Source: an uncultured Verrucomicrobiota bacterium (GTDB lineage Bacteria; Verrucomicrobiota; Verrucomicrobiia; Opitutales; Opitutaceae). From it: a stretch of 8,241 nucleotides of DNA. Under the pieces are notes generated by a model. That model saw only the letters and a program-made list of their open reading frames with translations. It ran no database searches and was not told the DNA's origin. The DNA is taken from NCBI GenBank assembly GCA_903919625.1, contig CAIXIZ010000273.1:1-8241 (forward strand), read 5' to 3'. Of this stretch, positions 1 to 7,176 are shown in pieces (position 1 is the stretch's first letter; every line of letters begins with the position of its first letter). The translations under genes were made by a program, and so were the position numbers.

Positions 1-1059
1 ATTGCCGTCTCCGAAAAAACGCTGCGCGCCATGGCCCAGCCCATGATCGGACATCGCAGCACCGACTTTGTCGCGCTCTACCAGTCGCTGCAACCGGGTC
101 TCCAGGCGCTCGCCTACACGAAAGACCCGGTCTATCTGTCCACCAGCAGCGCCTGGGGCGTAATGGAAGGCGCGGTGCGCAACGTCACCAAAAAGAAGGT
201 ACTCAACTGCATGAATGGCGCTTTTTCCGACAAGTGGAACGATGTGTCCCTCCGCTGTGGCAAGCCGGCGGGGGCGCTCAAGTTTGAGTGGGGCCAGCCG
301 GTTGATCCCGCGGCCGTCCGGCGCGAATTGAGCTCAGGGGCTTACGACGCCATCACCTTTATTCACAACGAAACCTCCTGCGGATGCATGAGTGATATCG
401 CAGCCATCATGGCCGTCGTCCGCGAGTTCCCTGATGTGATCAGCATTGTGGACACTGTCAGCTCCTTCAGTGCCATGCCTATTAAGAAGGACGAACTCGG
501 CATCGACATCCTGATCAGCGGTTCCCAAAAGGCCCTCGCCCTGCCGCCGGGTCTGTCTTTCTGCTCGCCGTCGAAACGCGCCCTGGACCGCGCCTCCACT
601 GTCGAGGGTCGCGGCTATTACTTCGATCTGCATGAGTTCCAAAAAAATCATGAGGCGGGCATGACGCCCAGCACGCCCGTCATTTCCCTTTTCTACGCCC
701 TCAAATCCAAGCTGGAGGACATTGCGGCGGAGGGGCTGGACGCCCGTCATGCCCGTCATTCGCGCCTGAACCATCAGGTGCGCGATTTCGTGCTCGCGAA
801 AGGCTTCAGGCTTTTCCCCAAGGACGGCTTCAGCTCGGTCACGCTGAACTGTTTCGCCAACACCCTTAATTGCGATCTCGCGGCGCTGGACAAGACGCTA
901 AAATCGAAGCACCAGCTCGTCATCGACGGCGGCTACGGGAAATTGAAGGGCAAAACCTTCCGGATCTCCAACATGGGCGACGAGACCGATGCAACGATCG
1001 CCAGCATGCTCAGCTCCTTCTCTTCCGCCCTCGCTGAAACGCCCATTTTGGCGGCGTAA
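1..1059 (+). CDS. Class V PLP-dependent aminotransferase (alanine/serine-glyoxylate aminotransferase-like), 5' partial
   Basis: Fold-type I PLP aminotransferase of the alanine-glyoxylate / serine-pyruvate group, a cytoplasmic enzyme moving an amino group between a small amino acid and a 2-oxo acid. The reading frame is open to the first base, and the residues before the first Met at 31 (AVSEKTLRA) continue smoothly into AMAQPMIGHRS, the usual family N-terminus. So the gene starts before the window and Met 31 is internal. In the 352 visible residues (Met 31 is residue 11), the HNETS motif lies near 122-126. The cofactor-contacting VDTVSS is at 150-155. SGSQKAL at 173-179 carries the Schiff-base lysine, about residue 177. 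The C-terminal small domain is complete (RISNMG near 318-323). Substrate cannot be fixed from sequence; in some bacteria members of this group work in serine synthesis. It converges on the downstream glycosidase gene. Family assignment is firm, exact substrate is not. Confidence 0.9.
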   Translation: MAVSEKTLRAMAQPMIGHRSTDFVALYQSLQPGLQALAYTKDPVYLSTSSAWGVMEGAVRNVTKKKVLNCMNGAFSDKWNDVSLRCGKPAGALKFEWGQPVDPAAVRRELSSGAYDAITFIHNETSCGCMSDIAAIMAVVREFPDVISIVDTVSSFSAMPIKKDELGIDILISGSQKALALPPGLSFCSPSKRALDRASTVEGRGYYFDLHEFQKNHEAGMTPSTPVISLFYALKSKLEDIAAEGLDARHARHSRLNHQVRDFVLAKGFRLFPKDGFSSVTLNCFANTLNCDLAALDKTLKSKHQLVIDGGYGKLKGKTFRISNMGDETDATIASMLSSFSSALAETPILAA

Positions 1060-1094
1060 GCGGATCGCCCTGGGACTGCTGAGGGTCGCAAAAT

Positions 1095-1119
1095 AACCTG
1101 CCGGCCTTTGCCGCAGGTT
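1095..1119. terminator. Hairpin, candidate bidirectional terminator between convergent genes
   Basis: AACCTGC (1095-1101) pairs with GCAGGTT (1113-1119). The inner GGC/GCC pairs (1103-1105 with 1110-1112) extend the stem, with one bulged C and a CTTT loop. It lies 36 bases after the aminotransferase stop. On the plus strand only three T's follow, but on the minus strand ATTTT follows the stem, so it could also stop transcription coming from the glycosidase gene. The hairpin is seen directly; terminator function is inferred, and the U-tract is weak. Confidence 0.5.
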
Positions 1120-1223
1120 TCCGCTTCTCCCGCAGCGGTCTGCGCGGGGAACGTCGCCCGCCTCGGAAGAGCCGGGACGGATCGCACGTCACCCTATTTT
1201 GCAGGATTCCTTAGATTATCAAT

Positions 1224-1250
1224 TTGCCCGCCCCTTCGCGGTCCGGGCAA
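1224..1250. terminator. Hairpin downstream of the glycosidase gene, possible terminator
   Basis: TTGCCCG (1224-1230) and CGGGCAA (1244-1250) form a perfect 7-bp stem around a GC-rich 13-base loop. It sits 48 bases beyond the stop of the minus-strand glycosidase gene. No real U-tract follows on either strand (ATTGATAATC on the minus strand), so intrinsic termination is uncertain; it may instead protect the mRNA 3' end. Apart from this hairpin and the one at 1095-1119, I see no gene or other feature in the 1060-1297 gap. Confidence 0.3.
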
Positions 1251-1297
1251 TTGGCGCACATTGGATTGGTGCCGGATCAACTGGGTCCGTCGGTAAC

Positions 1298-3943
1298 TCA
1301 GGGCTGCGTGACCCGCAGCCGGAGAAATATGTTCGGCGGGGTCGCGGGGGCCACCGGAGTGACGAATCTCGCCTGCACGGTCTCGGTGATGCCGTTGCCG
1401 TCATCGGTCGCACTCGTCTCCTGCACCAGGGCCGAGTCATTGGTCCAGTTGTGCAGATCGGTGGAGCTGTCGAGGTGATAGCTGATGTCACGCGGTGGAA
1501 GCCGGCGGGTGTAGGTCAGGGTAAGGTAGCGGTTTTGATCCGCCGGATCGACGGCGATTGTGCTGGGAAGTGCCGGGACATTCGCGGTCACCAATGGCGA
1601 ACGGTTGAGCGCGAAAGCCAGGAGATTCGGCAGACCGGTCGCATTTGGGTCAGCGGCCGGGCCGGAAATGGCGGAATTGGCCATCTGGGCGGAGTTGTAA
1701 TACTGGGAAAGCCAGACCGCAAAGGGAAGGTTGGCAATGGTCTGCGTGAAAGATTGGCTCGCGAAATTCCCAATGGGATCGGCGGCTTGGATGGTGAAGC
1801 TATAGGTGCCAGCCGCAATCGGGTTGCCGGTCAGACTGCCGTCGTTGTTCAATTGAATCCCCGGCGGCAAAGCCCCCCCAATCAGCGCCCACGTATATCC
1901 GCCCGTCGCACCACCGCTGGCGGAAATGACCTGGCTGTAGGGGGATCCCATGCTGGCAGCGGGGGCAAGCGTGGCGGTCGTGACCACCAGGGCGGGTTTG
2001 AGCGAAATGACCGTGACCGAATACGGTGGAAATAATTTCGTGAACGCGGCACCGGCATTGGTTATCGTCGACTGGGTGATGTCGGGAGAACCTACCCCGG
2101 TGAGGGCCGCAGTATCCTGCGGTATGCCATAGGCATAGGCGACCGCCACAGGCGCCAGTGCGGTGTTTGCAACCGCCACGCTGCTGATCAGGTTGGCCGT
2201 GGGATGCTTGTTGATCACCATCAGTGACACCGAACCATCGGCCCGGCGGGCGGCGAAGGCCGAAAGCAGCGGAGAGTCACTGCCCGAAGCAACAATGGTG
2301 TCTCCGCCCGCGGCAAAATGGCTGGTGACCTTGGCCACATACGAGGTGGGATATCGGTCCGTTGCCGTTGGCGTGCCGGAGACCATGCCGTTGTCACTGT
2401 AGGCCCGCCAGGCATACAGGGTTGGGTCGAGGGTGGTGGGGGTCTGGCCATTGCGCAGATCCCACCACATGCAGCCCTTGAACTCGGTTTGGAGCAGCTG
2501 ACCCAGGCTGTCGGCATAATACAGGCCGGTGACGAGGCTGACGGACTGGACGCCGTTGTTGTTGGTGATGGGGCCGTTGGTCTCGGTGCAGACGAGCTCG
2601 ACGCCGGCGCCAGGCGCAGACCCAAGATAATCGGTGAGCTGCTGCCGGAGATTGGTGGCGTCACTCGTCCAGGTGCGCGCCTGCTGGAGGAGGCCCGCGT
2701 CACCCAGATAGGAACCGTATTTGTGGTAAATGACAAAATCCGGTGTCACTCCAAGGGTCTTGAGGGTGGCGAGCATCACGGGCGTCCAGCCGTTATGCAC
2801 GGCCCCGGTGCGCGGATTGGTGGCCGGATGGCTGGTGTTGTTGGCGAAGGCGTCCTCGCCGATTTGGGCGACCGCGCCAACCTTGACCGACGGGTCGCGC
2901 GCTTTCATCGCATTGAAGTAATCCTTGAAACGCGTGGCGTAGGTAAACGGGTCATGCGCGACCGTATTGGTGTCGTTTTCCCACGATCCGAAGACTTCAT
3001 TGCCCACCTCCCAGTATTGAAAATGATAGTGGCGGGTGACGTTGGCATAGGTCACCCAGTCGGCCGCCTCCGTCGCGGTGCCGGAACCATAGTTGGTCGT
3101 GATAAAGACCGCCGGATTGCCGGCCGCGACGGCGGCTTGGGCGAAGGTGTCGAAATTGGCGGCCCAGGTGAAATTGTTGCCATCGCTTCGGTTGGTCTGC
3201 CAATGGTAGCTGTCGGAGTTGCTGCCGCCTGGGAAACGCAAGGCCGTGATGCCCATTTCGGCGAGGAGGTTGGTCGTGGCCGCGGTATTGAGATTGCTGT
3301 CCCACATGGCCGTGTTGAGACCAAAGACGCGCGCGTCGGCCTTGCGTACGGTGATGGCCGGATTGACCGCCACATGCACCGTGGAGGGAGGGGTGGCGGC
3401 GACGAGCCGGATATCATCGACAAAAAATGTCGGCTGCGTGGAACTGCTCCGGGTCTGGATCCAGAACCCGGTCAGATTGGTTTTGGCGGCGACTCCCAGC
3501 GAGGAAAGGGGGATGGTGACCTGCTGCCAGGTGTTGGCGACAGGCGAGGAAAAGCTGATGGCCGTCTGCTGGGTGTCGGTGCCATTGACATTGAGGATGC
3601 CAAATACCTGGAGTGCCTGTCCGCCCGTCGGACCGCCGTTGATCGCAAAGGTGAAACTGCTGTAGGCGGTCGTGTCGAATGCAACGGGCAGGTGGACATA
3701 GAGGGCGCCGAAGTGGGTTGGGGTGATCGTGACGCCGATGGAGTTTGTGCCGGCATGGACCGGGCTGGTGGCCGAAAGGCTGATGGTCGCATTAAAACTG
3801 AGATTCTGCCATCCATTGACCAGCGAATCGGTGTAAATGAGGTAGTCTGGCTGGCCGACAGGCGGTTGTGCCTGGACACGCGCCGCCAGAGCCATGAGCA
3901 GCAATGGGGCGTAATAATATGGGCCTAAAAGGGTCTTAAACAT
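1298..3943 (-). CDS. Secreted multidomain glycoside hydrolase, alpha-L-arabinofuranosidase-like (GH51/GH39-type barrel)
   Basis: Probable exported hemicellulase that would release arabinose or a related pentose from plant polysaccharides. The ATG at 3943 gives 881 aa and puts a signal peptide at the very N-terminus: Lys at residue 3, a hydrophobic stretch, and cleavage after ARVQA at about residue 25. Residues 32-182 look like a jelly-roll carbohydrate-binding domain ending in FFVDDIRLVAA. Residues about 190-510 form a clan GH-A-like barrel. It has GLNTAMWDSN, LRFPGGSNSD, the WEVGNE motif (acid/base Glu about 316) and LVCTETNGP (candidate nucleophile Glu about 454). A C-terminal beta-sandwich (510-650, ending PPYSVTVISLKP) follows, as in arabinofuranosidases. 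Then come a putative Ig domain (656-737, GALPPGIQLNNDGSLTGNP) and a tail (740-881) with ADPNATGLPNLLAFALN, typical of verrucomicrobial secreted enzymes. An open extension to TTG 4054 would bury the signal peptide. No strong ribosome site is seen. The exact GH family is uncertain; secretion and hydrolase function are fairly sure. Confidence 0.82.
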   Translation of the reverse strand: MFKTLLGPYYYAPLLLMALAARVQAQPPVGQPDYLIYTDSLVNGWQNLSFNATISLSATSPVHAGTNSIGVTITPTHFGALYVHLPVAFDTTAYSSFTFAINGGPTGGQALQVFGILNVNGTDTQQTAISFSSPVANTWQQVTIPLSSLGVAAKTNLTGFWIQTRSSSTQPTFFVDDIRLVAATPPSTVHVAVNPAITVRKADARVFGLNTAMWDSNLNTAATTNLLAEMGITALRFPGGSNSDSYHWQTNRSDGNNFTWAANFDTFAQAAVAAGNPAVFITTNYGSGTATEAADWVTYANVTRHYHFQYWEVGNEVFGSWENDTNTVAHDPFTYATRFKDYFNAMKARDPSVKVGAVAQIGEDAFANNTSHPATNPRTGAVHNGWTPVMLATLKTLGVTPDFVIYHKYGSYLGDAGLLQQARTWTSDATNLRQQLTDYLGSAPGAGVELVCTETNGPITNNNGVQSVSLVTGLYYADSLGQLLQTEFKGCMWWDLRNGQTPTTLDPTLYAWRAYSDNGMVSGTPTATDRYPTSYVAKVTSHFAAGGDTIVASGSDSPLLSAFAARRADGSVSLMVINKHPTANLISSVAVANTALAPVAVAYAYGIPQDTAALTGVGSPDITQSTITNAGAAFTKLFPPYSVTVISLKPALVVTTATLAPAASMGSPYSQVISASGGATGGYTWALIGGALPPGIQLNNDGSLTGNPIAAGTYSFTIQAADPIGNFASQSFTQTIANLPFAVWLSQYYNSAQMANSAISGPAADPNATGLPNLLAFALNRSPLVTANVPALPSTIAVDPADQNRYLTLTYTRRLPPRDISYHLDSSTDLHNWTNDSALVQETSATDDGNGITETVQARFVTPVAPATPPNIFLRLRVTQP

Positions 3944-3995
3944 TCCGAGGCGTGACGAAGGGTAACGAGCTAGATGGGACAGATGCAGACGCCAA

Positions 3996-4001
3996 TTTAT
4001 A
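3996..4001 (-). promoter_or_regulatory. Candidate -10 box for the glycosidase gene
   Basis: On the minus strand TATAAA (4001 to 3996) sits about 52 bases before the ATG at 3943, giving a leader of roughly 45 bases. A -35 match at standard spacing is lacking: TTGCCT is 14 bases upstream and TTTACA 21 bases upstream. If real, the promoter may therefore depend on an activator. The box directly abuts the inverted repeat at 4003-4024. Confidence 0.35.
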
Positions 4002-4002
4002 G

Positions 4003-4024
4003 CAATTGCCCTTGAAGGCAATTG
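4003..4024. promoter_or_regulatory. Inverted repeat adjoining the candidate promoter, possible operator
   Basis: CAATTGCC (4003-4010) and GGCAATTG (4017-4024) are perfect 8-base arms with a 6-base spacer. The repeat lies immediately upstream of the candidate -10 box of the glycosidase gene, between possible -35 and -10 positions. It is a suitable place for a repressor or activator dimer. It shares the TGCC/GGCA core with the two palindromes next to it. Function is inferred from position and symmetry only. Confidence 0.45.
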
Positions 4025-4031
4025 TAAAGCA

Positions 4032-4043
4032 TGCCATATGGCA
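4032..4043. promoter_or_regulatory. Perfect 12-bp palindrome TGCCATATGGCA, possible operator
   Basis: A perfect self-complementary 12-mer with no spacer, centred 24 bp upstream of the previous repeat and about 95 bp before the glycosidase ATG. With no loop it is more likely a protein-binding site than an RNA hairpin. Its TGCC/GGCA ends match those of the neighbouring repeats. Confidence 0.4.
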
Positions 4044-4048
4044 AGACG

Positions 4049-4067
4049 TGCCAATCCTGGATTGGCA
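4049..4067. promoter_or_regulatory. 19-bp near-perfect palindrome, possible operator
   Basis: TGCCAATCC (4049-4057) and GGATTGGCA (4059-4067) are perfect 9-base arms around one central base. The centre lies about 20.5 bp, close to two helical turns, from the centre of the 12-bp palindrome. It is the longest and most symmetric of the three sites and would suit a dimeric sugar-responsive regulator. No regulator gene is present in the window. Confidence 0.45.
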
Positions 4068-4157
4068 GCAATATTCAGCCCGGTTTGACGCCGGAATACA
4101 TTGCTTCCAGCGTGCCCTGCCGCGTCTTCAGGTCAGGCCGCTCTATCTGCGCCAAGC

Positions 4158-4189
4158 GGGACTTGCCGGGCGGCCGCCTGGAACGTCCC
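4158..4189 (-). terminator. GC-rich hairpin downstream of fhs
   Basis: Outer stem GGGAC/GTCCC (4158-4162 with 4185-4189), a symmetric 3/3 internal loop, then inner stem CCGGGC/GCCTGG (4166-4171 with 4176-4181, one G-T pair) closing a GGCC loop. It lies 11 bases after the fhs stop, where a terminator is expected. No run of U's follows, so it may act through Rho or simply stabilise the 3' end. The rest of the 3944-4200 gap, apart from this and the palindromes, shows nothing I can name. Confidence 0.4.
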
Positions 4190-4200
4190 TGACGCCGTAA

Positions 4201-5889
4201 TCACGACAGCCCGAGGATATTGCCGTCAGCATCAATGTCGATGTGTTCGGCACTGGGAACCTCGGGCAAACCGGGCATGCGCATGATTTCGCCCGCAATC
4301 GGGATCAGGAATCCTGCGCCCGCCGCGATCTCGATCTCGCGCACGGTGAGCGTGAAGCCTTTCGGCCGGCCCAGCTGTTTGGCGTCATCGGAAAAGCTGT
4401 ATTGCGTTTTCGCCATGCACAGGGCCAGGCCGGACAGTCCGAGTTCGGCGATGGTCTTGAGATCGGTGCGCGCCTTGGTCGTGAAATCGACGCGGCCCGC
4501 CCCGTAAATGCGCGTGGCCAGGGCGGTGATCTTGTCTTCAACCGACTGGTTCAGCTCGTAGGCATATTGCGGGGTCTTCTTCGGGCCGGAGGCGGCCTCG
4601 ACCAATGCCGCGGCGGCTTCCTTTGCCCCCTCGCCACCTTTGCCGAAATGGTCGCTGACCACGCAGGGAACGCCAATCGATGTGCATAGCTGCTTGAGCA
4701 GCGCCGACTCGGCGTCGAGGTCAGGCGGAAAACGGTTGACCACCACGACCGGGTTGATGCCGAAGAATTTGGCGTTCTCGATATGTTTTTCGAGATTGGC
4801 AAAACCACGCTTAAGGGCGTCGGCGTTGGGGGCGAGCAACTCCTTGACCGGCACCCCGCCCTGATACTTGAGGGCGCGGATGGTCGCGACGAGCGCGAGG
4901 GCATCGGGCCACAGGCCGGAGGCGCGGCATTTCAGGTCGAGGAATTTTTCCCCGCCGAGGTCAAAACCGAAGCCGGCCTCGGTGACGGCATAGTCAGCCA
5001 GGCTCAGGCCCATCCGGGTGGCGAGGATGGTGTTGGTGCCCTGAGCAATGTTGCCGAAGGGGCCGCCATGGATGATGGCGGGCGTGCCTTCGAGGGTTTG
5101 CACCAAATTGGGCAGGAGCGCATTTTTGAGCAGCGCGGCCATCGCCCCATGCGCGTTGATGTCGCGGGCGTACACCGGCTTTTTGGCATGCGTGAAACCG
5201 ACAAAGATGCCGCCGAGTTTTTCCTTCAGTTCAGTATAGGACTGGGAAAAACACAGGATGGCCATGACCTCGGAGGCGGCGGTGATGTCAAAGCCCGCTT
5301 CGCGCGGAATGCCCGAACCGCTGCCACCCAGCCCAATGACCATCTTGCGGAGCGCCCGGTCGTTCATGTCGAACCCGCGTTTCCAGCGGATGGTGAGCGG
5401 ATTGAGGCCGATGTTGTCCTTCTTTTTCTGGAGCTGGTTGTCGATGAGCGCGGCAAGCAGGTTGTGGGCTTTTTCGACCGCAGGGAAATCACCGTTGAAA
5501 TGGAGATTGATATCTTCGTGCGGGACGACCCGGGCCTTGCCGCCGCCGGTGGCGCCACCCTTCATGCCGAAGACGGGACCGAGTGACGGTTCACGCAAGA
5601 CCGCCACGGCGCGTTTGCCAAGGCGGGTAAGACCGTCGGAAAGTCCGATGGTCGTGGTCGTCTTCCCCTCGCCGGCGGGCGTGGGGGTGACCGCCGAGAC
5701 CAAGATGAGTTTGGCCCGGGCCACCTTGGCGGGATCAATGAGGCGGAGCGGCAGCTTGGCCTTGAAGCGGCCATAGGGCTCAAGCGCATCGGCCGGAATG
5801 CCGAGCTTGGCGGCGATCTCGGTGATGGGATGGGAAGGGGCGGCGACGGAGGTTTCCGAAGTCGGTTTGGGGTTGCTGGGAGCGGCCAT
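4201..5889 (-). CDS. fhs: Formate-tetrahydrofolate ligase (10-formyl-THF synthetase)
   Basis: Cytoplasmic enzyme joining formate to tetrahydrofolate with ATP to give 10-formyl-THF, feeding one-carbon units to purine and fMet synthesis and the serine/glycine network. The 562-aa protein is the normal family length. It carries the P-loop TPTPAGEGKTTT at 68-79, the signature REPSLGPVFGMKGGATGGG at 99-117, EDINLHFNGD at 125-134, and a GFDLGGEKF segment mid-protein. The C-terminus (GEIMRMPGLPEVP) is also conserved. Conserved sequence begins near residue 22 (ITEIAAKLGI). The first 20 residues are a Pro/Ser/Thr-rich extension beyond the usual core, so the true start is slightly uncertain, though ATG 5889 is the only ATG before the core. 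No Shine-Dalgarno sequence is seen upstream. It is divergent from the oxidoreductase and followed on the same strand, after 257 bp, by the glycosidase gene, so it is probably a single-gene transcript. Confidence 0.96.
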   Translation of the reverse strand: MAAPSNPKPTSETSVAAPSHPITEIAAKLGIPADALEPYGRFKAKLPLRLIDPAKVARAKLILVSAVTPTPAGEGKTTTTIGLSDGLTRLGKRAVAVLREPSLGPVFGMKGGATGGGKARVVPHEDINLHFNGDFPAVEKAHNLLAALIDNQLQKKKDNIGLNPLTIRWKRGFDMNDRALRKMVIGLGGSGSGIPREAGFDITAASEVMAILCFSQSYTELKEKLGGIFVGFTHAKKPVYARDINAHGAMAALLKNALLPNLVQTLEGTPAIIHGGPFGNIAQGTNTILATRMGLSLADYAVTEAGFGFDLGGEKFLDLKCRASGLWPDALALVATIRALKYQGGVPVKELLAPNADALKRGFANLEKHIENAKFFGINPVVVVNRFPPDLDAESALLKQLCTSIGVPCVVSDHFGKGGEGAKEAAAALVEAASGPKKTPQYAYELNQSVEDKITALATRIYGAGRVDFTTKARTDLKTIAELGLSGLALCMAKTQYSFSDDAKQLGRPKGFTLTVREIEIAAGAGFLIPIAGEIMRMPGLPEVPSAEHIDIDADGNILGLS

Positions 5890-5912
5890 GGGGGAAGGTG
5901 TGGTTTGGGCTA

Positions 5913-5931
5913 GGGCGCGAGGGACGCGCCC
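5913..5931. promoter_or_regulatory. Stem-loop in the fhs leader or operator-like inverted repeat
   Basis: GGGCGCG (5913-5919) and CGCGCCC (5925-5931) are perfect 7-base arms with a 5-base loop, 24 bases before the fhs start codon. If transcribed it would form a very stable hairpin close to the start site and could limit translation. As DNA it could be a binding site. Nothing in it resembles a known riboswitch that I can identify. Confidence 0.35.
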
Positions 5932-5954
5932 AGAGGTCGATTCCTGCCGATACC

Positions 5955-5990
5955 GGGCGGCGGGTCAATTTGAATTTTGTTCGGCCGCCC
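5955..5990. promoter_or_regulatory. Inverted repeat with AT-rich spacer in the divergent intergenic region
   Basis: GGGCGGC (5955-5961) and GCCGCCC (5984-5990) are perfect 7-base arms around a 22-base, partly AT-rich spacer. They sit between fhs and the oxidoreductase gene, where both promoters must lie. The wide spacing fits two DNA half-sites better than an RNA hairpin, but chance is possible in GC-rich DNA. I could not find a convincing -35/-10 pair for either gene in 5890-6065. Confidence 0.25.
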
Positions 5991-6065
5991 CGAAATCCTT
6001 TGCAATTATCCGGCCCCCCTTCATCCCGATTAACCGCTTCCCCACTCCTCATCCCTGATCCCTTT

Positions 6066-7049
6066 ATGCGCAAAATCAACTGGGGCGTGCTTAGCACCGC
6101 CAAGATTGGAACCGAAAAAGTCATCCCCGCGCTCCAGGCCGGCACGCATGGCACCGTCGCCGCCATTGCCTCGCGCGAACTCGCCCCCGCCCGCGCCGCG
6201 GCTGACCGGCTGGGCATCGCCCGCGCCTATGGTTCCTATGAGGAGTTGCTGGCCGATCCCGGCATCGATGCCATTTACAACCCTTTGCCCAACCATCTCC
6301 ATGTGCCCTGGTCGGTCAAGGCGCTGGAGGCCGGCAAACACGTCCTGTGCGAGAAACCGGTTGGGTTGAATGTGGCCGGGGCCGAAACGCTCCTGGCCGC
6401 CGCGCGGCGGCATCCCCGCCTGAAAATCATGGAGGCGTTCATGTACCGCCACCATCCCCAATGGCAGAAGGCGCGCGCCCTGGTCACCGGTGGCGGCATC
6501 GGGGAACTCCGCACGGTGCAGTCCCATTTTTCCTACTGGAACAACGACCCGAAAAATATTCGCAATCGGGGGGATATCGGGGGTGGCGGCATGATGGACA
6601 TCGGTTGCTACTGTATCTCGGTGGCGCGGTTTCTCTTTGCGGCTGAGCCTCGCCGCGTGCTGGGTCTCGTCGAAATGGATCCGGCCTTTGGCACCGACCG
6701 GCTCGCGTCCGGCGTGCTGGATTTCGGCCACGGCACGTCGACCTTCACCTGCTCAACCCAGCTTTCTTCTTACCAAAGGGTGAACATCTACGGCACCGAA
6801 GGCCGCATCGAGATTGAGATTCCCTTCAATGCCCCGCCTGACCGTGCCTGCCGGCTCTGGCACCAGCGCGGCGGCAACATCACGGAAATCACTTTCCCCG
6901 TTTGCGACCAGTACACCCTGCAGGGCGACCTGTTTGCCCGCGCGATTTTGGATGACACCCCGGTGCCGACTCCGCTGGAAGATGCCGTGGAGAACCTGCG
7001 CGTGCTGGAGGCCGTGCTCGCCAGTTCCCGTCGCGCCGCATGGGTGTGA
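6066..7049 (+). CDS. Gfo/Idh/MocA family NAD(P)-dependent oxidoreductase
   Basis: Cytoplasmic dehydrogenase expected to oxidise or reduce a sugar, polyol or related hydroxyl compound with NAD(P). The ATG at 6066 gives 327 aa, a normal length, and places the Rossmann start (INWGVLSTAKIG, residues 4-15) at the N-terminus. The frame is open back to 5898, but that would add unrelated residues overlapping the divergent promoter region. Motifs: cofactor loop GVLSTAKIG (7-15), YNPLPNHLH (71-79), the family hallmark CEKP (95-98, Lys 97), EAFMYRHHPQW (123-133), and GGGGMMDIGCY (172-182) in the C-terminal beta-sheet domain. The EAFMYR and MDIGCY forms resemble the dihydrodiol dehydrogenase / xylose dehydrogenase / glucose-fructose oxidoreductase branch. 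No twin-arginine or other signal peptide is present. No strong ribosome-binding sequence is seen. Family is firm; substrate is unknown. Confidence 0.93.
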   Translation: MRKINWGVLSTAKIGTEKVIPALQAGTHGTVAAIASRELAPARAAADRLGIARAYGSYEELLADPGIDAIYNPLPNHLHVPWSVKALEAGKHVLCEKPVGLNVAGAETLLAAARRHPRLKIMEAFMYRHHPQWQKARALVTGGGIGELRTVQSHFSYWNNDPKNIRNRGDIGGGGMMDIGCYCISVARFLFAAEPRRVLGLVEMDPAFGTDRLASGVLDFGHGTSTFTCSTQLSSYQRVNIYGTEGRIEIEIPFNAPPDRACRLWHQRGGNITEITFPVCDQYTLQGDLFARAILDDTPVPTPLEDAVENLRVLEAVLASSRRAAWV

Positions 7050-7051
7050 AG

Positions 7052-7066
7052 GGGCGCGGAGCGCCT
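7052..7066 (+). terminator. Short GC hairpin just after the oxidoreductase stop
   Basis: GGCGC (7053-7057) and GCGCC (7061-7065) form a short stem with a 3-base loop, extended by a G-T pair, directly behind the TGA at 7047-7049. No U-tract follows, so it is only a weak terminator candidate. It lies in the 127-bp gap before the toxin-antitoxin pair. Confidence 0.25.
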
Positions 7067-7134
7067 GGACACCCCGCGTTCACTTCATTTAACGGGTTTG
7101 CCTTCGCCGGAAGAAACAGGCTGGGTGTGGTGGA

Positions 7135-7140
7135 TTGACT
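7135..7140 (+). promoter_or_regulatory. Possible -35 element (TTGACT) for the toxin-antitoxin pair
   Basis: TTGACT is a close match to TTGACA and lies 36 bases before the antitoxin ATG. The hexamer at 17-base spacing (TTTGAG) is a poor -10. Position is plausible; the promoter call is weak. Confidence 0.2.
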
Positions 7141-7176
7141 CTTGCGAAATCGGTTTCTTTGAGGTTCTGTCCCCGT

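Noticed and set aside
2318..3928. 536-aa open frame on the plus strand opposite the glycosidase gene
   Set aside because: Gly/Arg/Val-rich composition with no recognisable motifs; it is the antisense shadow of a GC-rich gene whose domains are clear on the other strand.
3944..4054. TTG start at 4054 extending the glycosidase by 37 residues
   Set aside because: It would place the signal peptide internally and run the coding region through the palindromes and the TATAAA box; ATG 3943 gives a proper export signal.
4032..4067. Palindromes as terminal repeats of a mobile element
   Set aside because: No transposase or target-site duplication nearby; position next to a promoter fits regulation better.
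4783..5586. 267-aa open frame opposite fhs
   Set aside because: Fully overlaps the unmistakable fhs coding sequence and has no family motifs.
5898..6065. Upstream extension of the oxidoreductase frame
   Set aside because: The Rossmann motif begins right after ATG 6066, and the extension has no family similarity and covers the divergent promoter region.
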